NCBI GenBank assembly: GCA_016710235.1
Contig: JADJLG010000001.1
Location: 124,001-188,000, forward strand
Length of the DNA: 64,000 bases
From: Saprospiraceae bacterium
Lineage (GTDB): Bacteria > Bacteroidota > Bacteroidia > Chitinophagales > Saprospiraceae
Reading direction: 5' to 3'
The stretch's first letter is position 1. Each line of letters starts with the position of its first letter. Shown piece by piece: positions 8,403-17,590 of this stretch. The position numbers and the translations under genes were made by a program. The notes beneath the pieces were generated by a model, which saw only the letters and a list, made by a program, of their open reading frames with translations, made no database searches and had not been told where the DNA came from.

Positions 8403-10049
8403 ATGAAAATATTTTTTGCAATTATCAGCCTTTTTCAATTCCTGCCATATTGTTTTACACAAACAGATTCAATAGACAGTTTGTACAGCAAAGCTATGGA
8501 ATTTTATGAGCAAAAAAATTATAAACAATCTGCTCTACTCTTTGACAAAGTGCTATCATCAAGCAGCAGTGAGGATCCAGATATATTGTACAATGCAAGC
8601 TGTGTATATTCCCTGAATGGTGAAATAAAAGTAGCAATACATTATTTAAACATCTTAGCAGACAAATATTTTTACTCAGATCAAGACCATATAAGTACGG
8701 ATGCAGATTTAGAAAATTTACATCAGCTAGAAGAATGGAAATCACTACTAGAGAACGTAATTAAAAATAAGGAGACCCTTCCAAGGCGAAGACGAACAAA
8801 AATTCAGACAGAACTACTCGAAACCAAAAATCTTTTACTTGCTGACAATGGGAAACTGTGGAATGGAAATCTTTGGAGTGAAAATATTTTGGTTTTAGAT
8901 GAAAATGAAATGGTGTATACCTTGAACAAAGATCTCAGCAATGCATGGAGAGACAGTTTGTTATATTATAAGCAAGTCGCAGAAAAAACACTTTTACATA
9001 CCAATACCAATCAAGAATTTGAAGGAGAAAAATGGGCAATCGTACAGAATTATGACATGACACCATCTGATAGTTGTCAAACTCCTATTCATGAGTTATT
9101 CCATTTATTTCATTCCAAACAACTAAATATAGCAGGAAATATTGTTGAATATTTAGATGAATATAAAGCTAAAATTTTATTGCGTTCAGAATTTGAAGCA
9201 TTGAGGAACAGCATCAAATCATTGCAAAGAAACGATGACAAAGCGACAAAACAATATTTAAGTGATGCCATTTATTTTAGAACTAAAAGAGAAAAACAAT
9301 TTAAAAGTCAAAACCATTTTGCCTTGAAACTAGAGACTTTGGAAGGACTTGCTTCTTACACTGGTTACAAATTGTCTGCGCATAAAGATTTGTATAGAAT
9401 GGCAATTTTAGAACTCAATGGAAGAGAAAATCCAACTGGCTTAAATCGTTCTTTTGCTTATGCCACAGGTTTAGCTTATGGCTTATTATTTGATCATTTT
9501 CAAGTAAAATGGAGAACGGATTTAAAACATATATACTCCTTCAGTGATATCTATAAGCAACAAAAAATATTTAAACAATCTGAGAACAATAAAGCCGAAG
9601 CTATAAAGCAGCGAAATAAATTTTATGAAATTGAAAAAGAAGAAAGCAAAAGAAAACTTACAAATGATAGTATAAGACAATTCTATAAAAATATATTTGT
9701 CCAGCAGCCTGTATTGGTTGTGCATAGAGACACATCAGACAAGACCTATTATATGTCCTATGATATGAATAGCACCTTCACGCTAGGCAAAGAAGGGATA
9801 GTATATTCAGCAATATCAAGCTCCTCTACAAATCAATTCGTTTTTGGCAATTTTAAAACAACAGGAGAAACGCAAATTGGAAAAACAGGAATTTTAATTA
9901 CAAGCGATTTCGAAAAGCTCACATTTCCTAAACCCATAAAAATAGAGGGCAATATCATAACTGGCGAAAATTATATTATCGAATTAAATAAGGCTTGGAC
10001 AGTTAAGCAGATGGACAAAAAAGGAAATTTAGAAATTGTGAAAAAATAA
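8403..10049 (+). CDS. Secreted TPR-like protein with HELFH putative metallopeptidase domain
   Basis: A 548-residue protein with a signal peptide (about 1-20, ending CFTQ). Residues 20-110 look like two TPR-type helical hairpins (SLYSKAMEFYEQKNYKQSA and following). A central segment holds HELFHLFH at 230-237, an HExxH zinc signature, with EYLDEYKAK about 20 residues on that could give the third ligand. The C-terminal 150 residues are charged and then beta-rich. A cell-surface protease is plausible; the substrate is unknown. The preceding 168-base gap shows no cassette core. Confidence 0.6.
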   Translation: MKIFFAIISLFQFLPYCFTQTDSIDSLYSKAMEFYEQKNYKQSALLFDKVLSSSSSEDPDILYNASCVYSLNGEIKVAIHYLNILADKYFYSDQDHISTDADLENLHQLEEWKSLLENVIKNKETLPRRRRTKIQTELLETKNLLLADNGKLWNGNLWSENILVLDENEMVYTLNKDLSNAWRDSLLYYKQVAEKTLLHTNTNQEFEGEKWAIVQNYDMTPSDSCQTPIHELFHLFHSKQLNIAGNIVEYLDEYKAKILLRSEFEALRNSIKSLQRNDDKATKQYLSDAIYFRTKREKQFKSQNHFALKLETLEGLASYTGYKLSAHKDLYRMAILELNGRENPTGLNRSFAYATGLAYGLLFDHFQVKWRTDLKHIYSFSDIYKQQKIFKQSENNKAEAIKQRNKFYEIEKEESKRKLTNDSIRQFYKNIFVQQPVLVVHRDTSDKTYYMSYDMNSTFTLGKEGIVYSAISSSSTNQFVFGNFKTTGETQIGKTGILITSDFEKLTFPKPIKIEGNIITGENYIIELNKAWTVKQMDKKGNLEIVKK

Positions 10050-10302
10050 TCCGAATAGAAATCTACCATAAATATGAATCAGCAGTTGTAGAATTCGGTG
10101 TTATCCATAAATCAGCTTTAAAGAAAATTAATGTATGTAGCATATTAAAATTGCTCTTGCAATTCTTTGCCAAGCACTTAGTATTTATAGAGCGAACATA
10201 GTTTTGAGCATACCCTAAATAATAGCACCAAATAGTAATACTATATTCAATTGTACAAAATCAGCCCCCTTGAGAAAATATTTGTTAACTAGATTCCATA
10301 AA

Positions 10303-11350
10303 TAAGTGCGACAGTTAATAAAATATTCTTTTGGAGAAAGACCTATTCTAAAAATAGGTACTTTCCCCTCAAGATTTTTAACTGTACACAAATGTATAAA
10401 CAAATCACCTACCCTCAAAGGGTATTAATTGAACAATTTAGAAGGCAAGGAATGAGCATTATTCAGATAGCTTTGGAATTAGGGTTTCATAGAAGCACAA
10501 TATATCGGGAACTCGATAGAAACTCTTCACCTGGTTCATACAAGTTATATGGAAGCGCAAGAGCGCAGGATCGGAGTGAACAGAGAGCACAAGGAAAGGG
10601 AAGGAAGAATAAAATTACAAGCGATCTTAGATGCAAAGTGGATCAATTACTTAAAATCAAGTGGAGCCCAGAGCAAATCGAAGGTCGAGCGAATATTGAT
10701 AAGTATGAAAGGGTTAGTAAAGAGTGCATATATCAATATGTATATGAAGATAAAAGGAAAGGAGGTGATCTATGGAGTAATTTAAGACATTCCCACAGAA
10801 GAAGGCGAAGACGCAAAAATACCTATAAACAAAGGGGAATTATCAAAAACAGAGTATGTATTGAAGATAGACCAAAGATTGTTGAATCTCAAAAAGGTAT
10901 GGAGATTGGGAAGGAGATACTATAGTAGGAAAGAATCATAAGTCCCAAATTGCCAGTATGGTGGAAAGAAAATCCTTGTTTGTAAAGATTATTAAGCTGG
11001 AGTCCAAAGGAGCTAAATTCACAGCCAAAACAATCAGTTGCAAATTGAAAAAATATAAAAACTTATGCCATACAATTACATTAGACAATGGAAAAGAAAA
11101 TGCAGATCATCAAACATTGGCTAAAGCATTGAATACTAAGATATACTTTGCTCATCCATATTCTGCTTATGAAAGAGGTTGCAATGAAAATATCAATGGT
11201 TTAATACGGCAATACTTGCCAAAAAATCAGACTTTTCCATGCTCAAGCAAACTGACTTGGATCGAATTGAATCCCAAATAAATAATCGACCTAGAAAAAA
11301 ATTAGGTTACAAAACACCAAATGAAGTATTTTTGAACCTTGTCGCACTTA
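10303..11350 (+). mobile_element. IS30-like insertion sequence, degenerate
   Basis: Bounded by an inverted pair: TAAGTGCGAC at 10303-10312 and GTCGCACTTA at 11341-11350. The right repeat overlaps the end of the transposase frame. The single reading frame inside is IS30-type but interrupted twice. Exact outer ends and target duplication could not be fixed by eye. Confidence 0.7.
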
Positions 11351-11358
11351 AATGTTGA
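10392..11358 (+). pseudogene. IS30-family transposase, two frameshifts
   Basis: The N-terminus has the IS30 helix-turn-helix pattern (QRVLIEQFRRQGMSIIQIA, then FHRSTIYRELDRN). The DDE core appears when frames are joined: GDWEGDT after a shift in the A5 run at 10891-10895, TLDNGKEN in the middle, and CNENINGLIRQYLPK, then a second shift in the A6 run at 11221-11226. The reading then continues through LDRIESQINNRPRKKLGYKTP to TGA at 11356-11358. Both shifts lie in A runs, so they may be true decay, slippage or base-calling errors. As written it cannot make an active transposase. Confidence 0.8.
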
Positions 11359-11509
11359 ATTCAGCTTATATCATTAAGAATAAAACAGAAAAAATGTATA
11401 TTTGCCTTACAAATTAAGGCAAGTCCTGACATATGGAAAAACTACAGATTCGAAACATGGGTTTGCCCCGATATCCCATAATTTTTTGCCCTAAGCATTG
11501 CGCATATTT

Positions 11510-11566
11510 CTCGGATAATAGTAGATTGCTGCAAGTTTGAACTTGCGGGAAGCGAATAGTTATAAG
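11510..11566 (+). other. Possible degenerate attC site ending at the HNH cassette core
   Basis: A small palindrome, GCAAGTT-TG-AACTTGC (about 11531-11546), lies just before GTTATAAGCC at 11559. That core is the exact reverse complement of the inverse core after the HNH gene. A convincing left-hand inverse core (ending AAC) is not visible, so this may be a decayed attC or only its right half. Confidence 0.4.
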
Positions 11567-11610
11567 CCATTTTAGGACGACACACAACCAAACTAACACA
11601 GACGACAAAA

Positions 11611-12627
11611 ATGAGTAAAATAATAATCGCAAACATTACTTGGAATCCATTCGGTTGGAGAAACAACAGCTATATAAATCCCAAAGCTGGACATAAATAC
11701 GCCCAAGATAATGTTGGCGGTGAATCATTAAATTTCAACTTTAACAAAAAAGCAGTTGACACAGACAAGTTTGTAAACAGTTTTGTTCAATGGAAAAATG
11801 CTCCAGTGAAATTTGAAAAGGGCGGACTTATAATATTCTATACAAGGAACACTGACGAAAACAAAGGACAAATAGTTGGAGTATATGGCAAAGCGGAAAC
11901 ATTCAGTGACGCAAGAAAACTTCAAGTTCCATTTCAAAAAAATGTTTATTGGACGAACATCAAAGCCGAAAGGGATTTTTCTATTTTATTTCCTTTACCA
12001 CTTGACGCTAACAACTACAAAGACAATTCAAGCGACAGAATGGTTGGGCAAATTGGTTTCACATACAAAGACGACACGTTTGCAGAACAAATACTTTTTG
12101 ACGAATTAACCGAACTATCTAAAGCAGGGACAAACGAAAAAGATTTCAATAAACTTTTAGCAATTTACGAATACTATACTGGTAAAAAATTCAAACTGAC
12201 CTTTGTTTCAAATGACGAAAAGGAACAAATTGAACTTGAGAAATTTTTCAAAAAGAATAATTCAAAGGCAGACATTCTAAAGGACTTAGAGAACCTTCAA
12301 GACAGCGACCCTGAAGAAATTATAGTCAATCACAAAACATATAAACGTGACAACAAAACAATTGCACAAATAAAAATTCTCCGTGACTTTAAATGCCAAA
12401 TTTGTTCAACGACAATAATTAAAAAAGACGGAAGCAAGTATATTGAAGCTGCACATATAAAAGCCAAACACTTAAAAGGACGAGAAACACTTGACAACAT
12501 AATTTTACTTTGCCCAAACCATCATAAAGAGTTTGACTTTGGACATCTTGAAATTAAACTTCACGACAAAAAGCAAATTGACTTTATACTCAACGGACAA
12601 CGACACAAAATAAAGCTAACTGTATAA
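11611..12627 (+). CDS. HNH endonuclease, candidate modification-dependent restriction enzyme
   Basis: A 338-residue protein. The C-terminal domain is a zinc-finger HNH nuclease: CQIC at 262-265, AAHIKAKH with His282, CPNHH at 301-305, and a final FDFGH. The N-terminal 170 residues (ITWNPFGW, later GGLIIFYTR and GQIVGVYGKAE) resemble PUA/EVE-like base-reader domains, which would make it a type IV-like enzyme cutting modified DNA; the HNH part is certain, the reader is inference. The gene fills one cassette, with GTTATAAGCC 43 bases upstream and GGCTTATAAC 35 bases downstream. A role against phages with modified DNA would suit a mobile cassette. Confidence 0.8.
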   Translation: MSKIIIANITWNPFGWRNNSYINPKAGHKYAQDNVGGESLNFNFNKKAVDTDKFVNSFVQWKNAPVKFEKGGLIIFYTRNTDENKGQIVGVYGKAETFSDARKLQVPFQKNVYWTNIKAERDFSILFPLPLDANNYKDNSSDRMVGQIGFTYKDDTFAEQILFDELTELSKAGTNEKDFNKLLAIYEYYTGKKFKLTFVSNDEKEQIELEKFFKKNNSKADILKDLENLQDSDPEEIIVNHKTYKRDNKTIAQIKILRDFKCQICSTTIIKKDGSKYIEAAHIKAKHLKGRETLDNIILLCPNHHKEFDFGHLEIKLHDKKQIDFILNGQRHKIKLTV

Positions 12628-12661
12628 TGGAAACTCAAACCCTTGTGGACAGAAGAAAAAC

Positions 12662-12797
12662 GGCTTATAACAGCACATTTGCAATAGGCGGGGTTTCGTG
12701 CTCCGCAGACAGTTTTGTGGTAGCAGAAAGTTTTGTGCTCCGCATAAACATTTGTGCTGAAAAGCCCGCCCATCGCAAATCTGCAAAACGTCAGGTT
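12662..12797 (+). other. attC-like recombination site of the HNH cassette, interrupted at its core by an IS
   Basis: Inverse core GGCTTATAAC (12662-12671) is the perfect reverse complement of the core at 11559-11568. Two arms, 12673-12693 and 12764-12784, pair over about 20 bases (GCACATTTGCAATAGGCGGG against a near-complement containing GCCCGCCCATCGC). The right side continues AAAACGT and is then cut by the IS beginning at 12792; the rest of the core, GTTATAGGC, lies across the IS at 14512. The length is within the range of long attC sites. The open frame at 12627-12821 falls on this structure and is not a gene. Confidence 0.75.
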
Positions 12798-14509
12798 GTG
12801 AAAAAACTACCAAAAAATTAATATAAATAAATCGTAGCTATATTCATTGTAATCTGTATTTTTATACATTATGAATCATGTTACCGGCATACCAAGATTA
12901 CAAATGCAAATGAGTTCATTGGAAGACTCAATAGGACAGGATAATCCCGTTCGATTTATTGACGCATTTGTAGAGCAATTAGATTTGTTAAAACTTGGAT
13001 TTGAAGTAAAGACTTTAAAGAATGAGGGTCGACCAAGTTTTGAATCTGCTACACTTCTTAGAATTTATTTGTATGGCTATTTAAATGGTTTGAGAAGTAG
13101 TCGCCGATTAGAAACAGAATGCTGTCGCAATATCGAACTTCAGTGGTTAACATTAGGCTTGAAACCAAATTATCATACCATTGCTGATTTCAGAAAAGAC
13201 AATCCTAAAGCATTAAAAAGCGTGTTCAAATTATTTGTTTCCTTTTTGAAGGATATCGATTTAGTCAGTGGACAAGTTGTTGCTATTGATGGCACAAAGT
13301 CAAGAGCCCACAACAGCAAAAAGAATAATTACAATCAAAAGAAAATTGAGAGACATTTAGCCTATATTGAAGAGAAAAGTACAGAATACATCAATCTACT
13401 TGAACAAAATGATTCCCAGGACGACTTAATCAAAGTTTCTGACATCCAAGAAAAAATAAATAGACTTAAGAAGAATAAAATTAAGTATGAAATTCTTCAG
13501 GAACAACTCCTTACTACAAACGAACCACAGATAAGTACTACTGATCCGGATTCCAGAGCATTGTTGGTTCATGGACAAGTCAGGAGGTATGTTACAATGT
13601 CCAAACTGCGGTTGATGAAAACATAAATTGGTCATTGCCACTCATACCATAAATCGCAATGACCGGAATGCCTTAACCGATATCGCACTCGAAGCAAAAG
13701 CAAATTTAGCTGCAGATAATTTTATTGCTATTCTAGATAAAGGCTATCACAATGGGCGAGAAATTCAGCAATGCAAAGATGCAAATATTGTTACAATCGT
13801 TGCACCTTCTGAAATAGTGAATAGCAACACACATGGAACCACACCAGAATACGTAGTAACGAATTTCATTTATAATGAAGAAAGCGATTGTTATACATGC
13901 CCACAAGGAAATATTTTAAATACAACCGGTTCCTGGCATAAAAAATCAAGAGATAATCATAACAGTTATAGATTTAAAAATACCGAACACCCGACTGTAA
14001 AACATGTCCGGTAAAACATCTCTGTACAGGTAGAGCAAGTGGAGGCAGAGAAATAGAGAGAAGTGAATTTGCTTCTGCGGTAGAAGAGAACAATAAACGC
14101 TATAAAGACAATGCAGTATTGTACCGTAAGCGACAAGAAATTAATGAGCATATCTTTGGAACCATAAAAAGAAAATGGGGATATTATTACACCAACCTTA
14201 AAGGATTAGTAAAAGTCAATGGTGAACACAGTCTAATAATGCTTGTATACAACATCAAACGATGTTTCTCTATACTTGGGGTTCCGATGCTTATCGAAAA
14301 ATTGAGAAATTGGGTTTCTCCTTACAAGAAAGACCCTAATTTTTCTCAAAACTGGCTTGTTTTAAGCCTTTGGGAGAGCTTATTTTTTTTCAAACTACTC
14401 GGCGGTCTATAAAAATAGTGCCTGTATCATGTCTAAAATTAGGTTATATGAAATTTTACCGGGTGATTTATGCATTTGAAAACAAAAAATATGGTATTTT
14501 CACAGTCTG
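12792..14509 (+). mobile_element. IS1182-like insertion sequence inserted in an attC core
   Basis: About 1718 bases. The left end reads CAGGTTGTGAAAA; the reverse complement of the right end reads CAGACTGTGAAAA, an 11/13 match continuing into TACCA. Flanks are ACGT at 12788-12791 and CCGT at 14510-14513, consistent with a 4-base duplication of ACGT with one later change. Removing the element and one repeat restores AAAACGTTATAGGC, a normal attC core. The last 170 bases recur three more times in the window as solo right ends. Confidence 0.75.
12871..14360 (+). pseudogene. IS1182-family transposase, three frameshifts
   Basis: The first 250 residues are typical of the IS1182/DDE group: EDSIGQDNPVRFIDAF, GRPSFESATLLRIYLYGY, SSRRLETECCRNIELQWL, and the first acidic residue in VVAIDGTKSRAHNS. 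The reading moves to another frame near 13593 (NVQTAVDEN), again near 13628 (LVIATHTINRNDRNALTDI and the ILDKGY motif with the second Asp), and again near 14000 (CKTCPVKHLCTG). It then resumes to the final Glu region (EINEHIFGTIKRKWGY) and HSLIMLVYNIKRC. Three shifts make this copy inactive as written. The end is approximate because the last frame runs on into the IS right-end sequence. Confidence 0.8.
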
Positions 14510-14538
14510 CCGTTATAGGCAATTAAAACAAACTGAAT

Positions 14539-15237
14539 ATGGAAGTAACACAAAAATTTAAAGAGTGTTTTGATATTTTTTCTGTTAATGCATTTGACGA
14601 ATACAATACGCCAAATGCTTGTAAAATACATAATGCATTCGGTGGACAAGATGGTGAACATCACAACTGTTTAGGTTGCAATTTTGCCGATAGTACAACC
14701 CTAATTTCACGCTACTTAGAAAAGAATGATGAACTTACAGATATACAACAAGACTTCACAATTTATTTGCTAATACTTTATCTACTTGTGGAAAGGATAG
14801 AAATTGTTTTCGACATAATTCAACTACCACAAACATATAGAGAGAAGCATTTTAAAGTTTTCCAACAAATACGAAAATGGGCAAATTTTATAAAGCACCC
14901 TAAGTCTTTTATTCTTACTCACCACCCAACTTATGATTTTGAAAATAGTGGAACACCTTATGATGTGCAATTCTCAATAACCATTAACGAACAGTTTGTT
15001 GAACAATATTATAAAGGACTTTCAGACCCAGATAAACAGAAAAAACAAAACAAAGAACTATATGATAAGTTAAAAAATCAGAAAAATATCCTCGTGCTAT
15101 TCCCTGATATTGCTAAACTCACCGAAAAACTATGTTACTCTTATAACAAGTTTGTTGATTTAATATTAACAAATGACGCTTACAAAGAAATACTAAATGA
15201 TGATACAACAATTAGCAAATACTTTGAAAACGAATAG
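14539..15237 (+). CDS. Cassette-borne protein of unknown function
   Basis: A 232-residue soluble protein that I do not recognise. It begins with a cysteine/histidine-rich patch (CKIHNAF, HHNCLGCNF) that could bind a metal, followed by long helices. The segment RKWANFIKHPKSF resembles helical HEPN-like or abortive-infection proteins only loosely. It starts 27 bases after the cassette core GTTATAGGC, and its attC starts 95 bases after the stop, so one cassette carries just this gene. Expression presumably depends on an upstream promoter or the IS right end next to it. Confidence 0.6.
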   Translation: MEVTQKFKECFDIFSVNAFDEYNTPNACKIHNAFGGQDGEHHNCLGCNFADSTTLISRYLEKNDELTDIQQDFTIYLLILYLLVERIEIVFDIIQLPQTYREKHFKVFQQIRKWANFIKHPKSFILTHHPTYDFENSGTPYDVQFSITINEQFVEQYYKGLSDPDKQKKQNKELYDKLKNQKNILVLFPDIAKLTEKLCYSYNKFVDLILTNDAYKEILNDDTTISKYFENE

Positions 15238-15331
15238 TGTTCTTTTTGGGAATCGAACCCAATTGATAAGAGCATTAATAAAAATGTTTACCAAGTCTTC
15301 CATCGTATGCCTACGAGACAAAGAACAAAAA

Positions 15332-15397
15332 GCCTATAACAATGTGTAAAACGATAAGCTTCCTAACGTCAGCCTACGTTTACACTAAGCGTTATGT
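15332..15397 (+). other. attC recombination site
   Basis: A 66-base site with standard integron layout. Inverse core GCCTATAAC (15332-15340) is the exact reverse complement of the cassette start GTTATAGGC at 14512-14520. Paired arms follow (GTGTAAAACG on the left, CGTTTACAC on the right, with one extra unpaired A as is typical of attC), and the site ends in the core GTTATGT at 15391. The size fits well with known attC sites. This is the best-preserved site in the window. Confidence 0.85.
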
Positions 15398-15421
15398 GTA
15401 AGCCAAATACAACCGACATAG

Positions 15422-17128
15422 ATGAAAATTAAGATTGATAAGTTTAAGAAGATTGACTCGGTAGAAGTTGAACTTCAAGCACTAAACATATTTATTGGAA
15501 CTAATAATTCCGGAAAAAGTAGTTTCATACAAGGTATTCAATTTGCAATTTCAAGTGCCCAGACTCTTAGGTTAAAAAATGTGCCTTGGCGAACTCAAAA
15601 TGACTCACAAACGCTTAATTTGGATTCGACAGATTTTCTGTATACACCCACAAGACACATAGAAAATCTTTACCACGGTAAGCGACTTGTAACTTCTAGA
15701 AGAAGATCAGATAGGATATCAATGAATTTTATTTTCACTGACGGTGAGCAGGCATCTATTAATGTATCAAGAGGAAAAAACGGAGGATTTGCAACGGTCG
15801 TAACTGGTAAGAATTTTGGTCAAAAAGTAAATGATATTGACAATCCCTTTTGTGTTTATGTTCCTGGAATCGCTGGAATTCCAATTCAAGAGAAATTTGA
15901 AGTTCCAATTGCTATTAAAAAATCTGCGACTCGGGGCGACAGTAATAACTACTTAAGAAATATCTTATTAGACATTTCGAAAAGCGAGTCCAAATGGAAT
16001 GCATTTTCTTATTCAATAAATCAGATTTATTCGGACGTTAATATCAGAGTTGAATTTAGAGATAGCATTTCGGAATTTATTGATGTTTTTGTAGAAAATG
16101 AAGGCATAGAACTCCCTCTCGACTCCATTGGTACAGGGCTTCTTCAAACAATTCAAATATTTGCTTACATCGAATACTTCAATCCAAGAATTATACTTTT
16201 AGATGAACCAGATTCCCATTTGCACCCTACGAAACAAAAACATTTAGCAAATGAATTACTTCGTAGAACAACTGAAAATCTGCATCTAAAGGTAGTTTTT
16301 TCAACACACTCAAGATATATTCTTGAGGCATTAGAAAATATAGCCAATGTAATTCATTTTCAAAATGGAAAGTCCTTTCCAAGTATTCAAGGCAGCAAAA
16401 TCCTATTGGACATAGGCGCTGCTGACGCTGATTATTTATTCTCAAAGAAAAATCTTAAATATATTGTTGTGACTGAAGATAAGGTTGACAACATCGCTGA
16501 GAAAAAGAGTTTTTTGAAAAACTTTCTAATTGCTAATGGCTTGCCTGAAGACGAGTTTGTGCTACATTCTTATGAAGGATGTACTAAAGTAGATTTTGCA
16601 AAAATTCTTGAAGGATTTGTTAGAAAGCAAATTCCTGGTGTGAAGGTAATCGTTCATATAGACAGAGATCAAAAGGTGGATGGTGATCGAGACTTGATTA
16701 AATTGGAAGACGACTGTGAGAAAAGAGAACTTTTGCTATTTGTTACAAAGTACCAGGAAGTTGAATCATATTTTTGTCAACCTCAACATATATCAAAGAC
16801 ATATGGATTAGACATTGCAATATGTTCAAAGCTCTATGACGACTCTGTGGCTTCGTTAGCTGAAGAAACTAAGAGAAAACTAAGCAATTTTATCTTGCGA
16901 GAAAGAAAGGACTTGTCTCTTAATAAAGATGGTAAGCAAGACATTGCTATAATTAATAAAATGGTTGACGAATGGTATACACAATTTAAGAATGAGCTCT
17001 GCCCGGGAAAGGAACTACTTGGTAAGCTTAAAAATGAGATTCAAACAACTCACAGACTAGACCCCAATAAAATCATTGAAACAAGCGAACATTTAAAGGA
17101 TTCGAAATTACAAGCCTTGCTATCATAA
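15422..17128 (+). CDS. OLD-family AAA ATPase with C-terminal TOPRIM nuclease domain
   Basis: A 568-residue protein. It has Walker A GTNNSGKS at 26-33, Walker B LLDEPDSHLHP with Asp261/Glu262, and FSTHSRYIL as the switch histidine, all features of SMC/ABC-like OLD ATPases. The C-terminal part fits a TOPRIM domain: VVTEDKVD with Glu352 and VIVHIDRDQ with Asp414/Asp416. OLD nucleases include P2 Old and GajA of the Gabija antiphage system. No UvrD-like GajB partner follows, so this would be a stand-alone (class 1) OLD protein. The gene is a complete cassette between cores GTTATGTGTAAGCC and GGCCTACACATAAC. Antiphage function is inferred. Confidence 0.8.
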   Translation: MKIKIDKFKKIDSVEVELQALNIFIGTNNSGKSSFIQGIQFAISSAQTLRLKNVPWRTQNDSQTLNLDSTDFLYTPTRHIENLYHGKRLVTSRRRSDRISMNFIFTDGEQASINVSRGKNGGFATVVTGKNFGQKVNDIDNPFCVYVPGIAGIPIQEKFEVPIAIKKSATRGDSNNYLRNILLDISKSESKWNAFSYSINQIYSDVNIRVEFRDSISEFIDVFVENEGIELPLDSIGTGLLQTIQIFAYIEYFNPRIILLDEPDSHLHPTKQKHLANELLRRTTENLHLKVVFSTHSRYILEALENIANVIHFQNGKSFPSIQGSKILLDIGAADADYLFSKKNLKYIVVTEDKVDNIAEKKSFLKNFLIANGLPEDEFVLHSYEGCTKVDFAKILEGFVRKQIPGVKVIVHIDRDQKVDGDRDLIKLEDDCEKRELLLFVTKYQEVESYFCQPQHISKTYGLDIAICSKLYDDSVASLAEETKRKLSNFILRERKDLSLNKDGKQDIAIINKMVDEWYTQFKNELCPGKELLGKLKNEIQTTHRLDPNKIIETSEHLKDSKLQALLS

Positions 17129-17130
17129 AT

Positions 17131-17250
17131 GGCCTACACATAACATTTAGCCGTATAGAAGAAAGTCCAAAGGAAAAATACAATAAAAAGCTAATCGTCA
17201 CTTACAGATAATGATAAAATAAAACTACAACGGGCTTTCTGCTATAAAGC
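17131..17250. repeat. Inverse core of the OLD cassette plus type B repeat, copy 4
   Basis: GGCCTACACATAAC (17131-17144) matches 13 of 14 bases of the reverse complement of the OLD cassette start at 15391-15404. It is followed by ATTTAGCCGTATAGAAG, GAAAGTCC and, some 75 bases later, GGGCTTTCTGCTATA, so TATAG..GAAAGTCC can pair with GGGCTTTC..CTATA. This may be a long attC. No GTTRRRY core was found at its right end, so its far half is lost or altered. Confidence 0.65.
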
Positions 17251-17414
17251 TGAGAGAAAGATCTCTCAGTTCTCTCATCAGATGCATCTCTATGCATCTG
17301 GTCTTGAATAAAATTCAAGACTTCATTCGTAAGCTGAGAGAAGGGTCTCTCAGTTCTCTCATCAGATGCATCTCTATGAATCTGGTCTTGAATAAAATTC
17401 AAGACTTCATTCGT
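17247..17414. repeat. 84-base tandem repeat, two copies, each with three palindromes
   Basis: Unit 1 is 17247-17330 and unit 2 is 17331-17414. Each unit contains three adjacent hairpins: CTGAGAGA with TCTCTCAG, AGATGCAT with ATGCATCT (one mismatch in unit 2), and TCTTGAAT with ATTCAAGA. Because 84 is a multiple of three, the minus strand reads as a 28-residue repeat containing HRDASDERTER, which has the look of a translated palindromic repeat and not of a protein. Confidence 0.85.
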
Positions 17415-17590
17415 TCATATTCAACGAGACCTCTTCTTAGGTGTCATAGTATATCAATTGAGTTTTTTTAGGTCAAGCTTTTACTTTTTTAGTAGTACAA
17501 TTATTAGTTTTTTGCATAGCTTCGCCACAGAAAAATCTACATTAATTTTTCTGTAAGTAAATGTATAACAATATTTATTTAGGGTAATTT

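Noticed and set aside
12627..12821. 64-codon open frame after the HNH gene
   Set aside because: It covers the attC palindrome and the IS left end; the apparent peptide is a by-product of the palindrome.
14370..14561. Short plus-strand frames recurring near 14370, 19147 and 20605
   Set aside because: They run through the IS right-end repeat and are shared by all copies, so they come from the repeat and not from genes.
17202..17402. Minus-strand frame with a repeated 28-residue peptide
   Set aside because: It is a translation of the 84-base palindromic tandem repeat; no start or ribosome site and no other coding sign.
17247..17414. Possible CRISPR array
   Set aside because: Only two direct copies with no spacers between them; the units are tandem, not interspersed.
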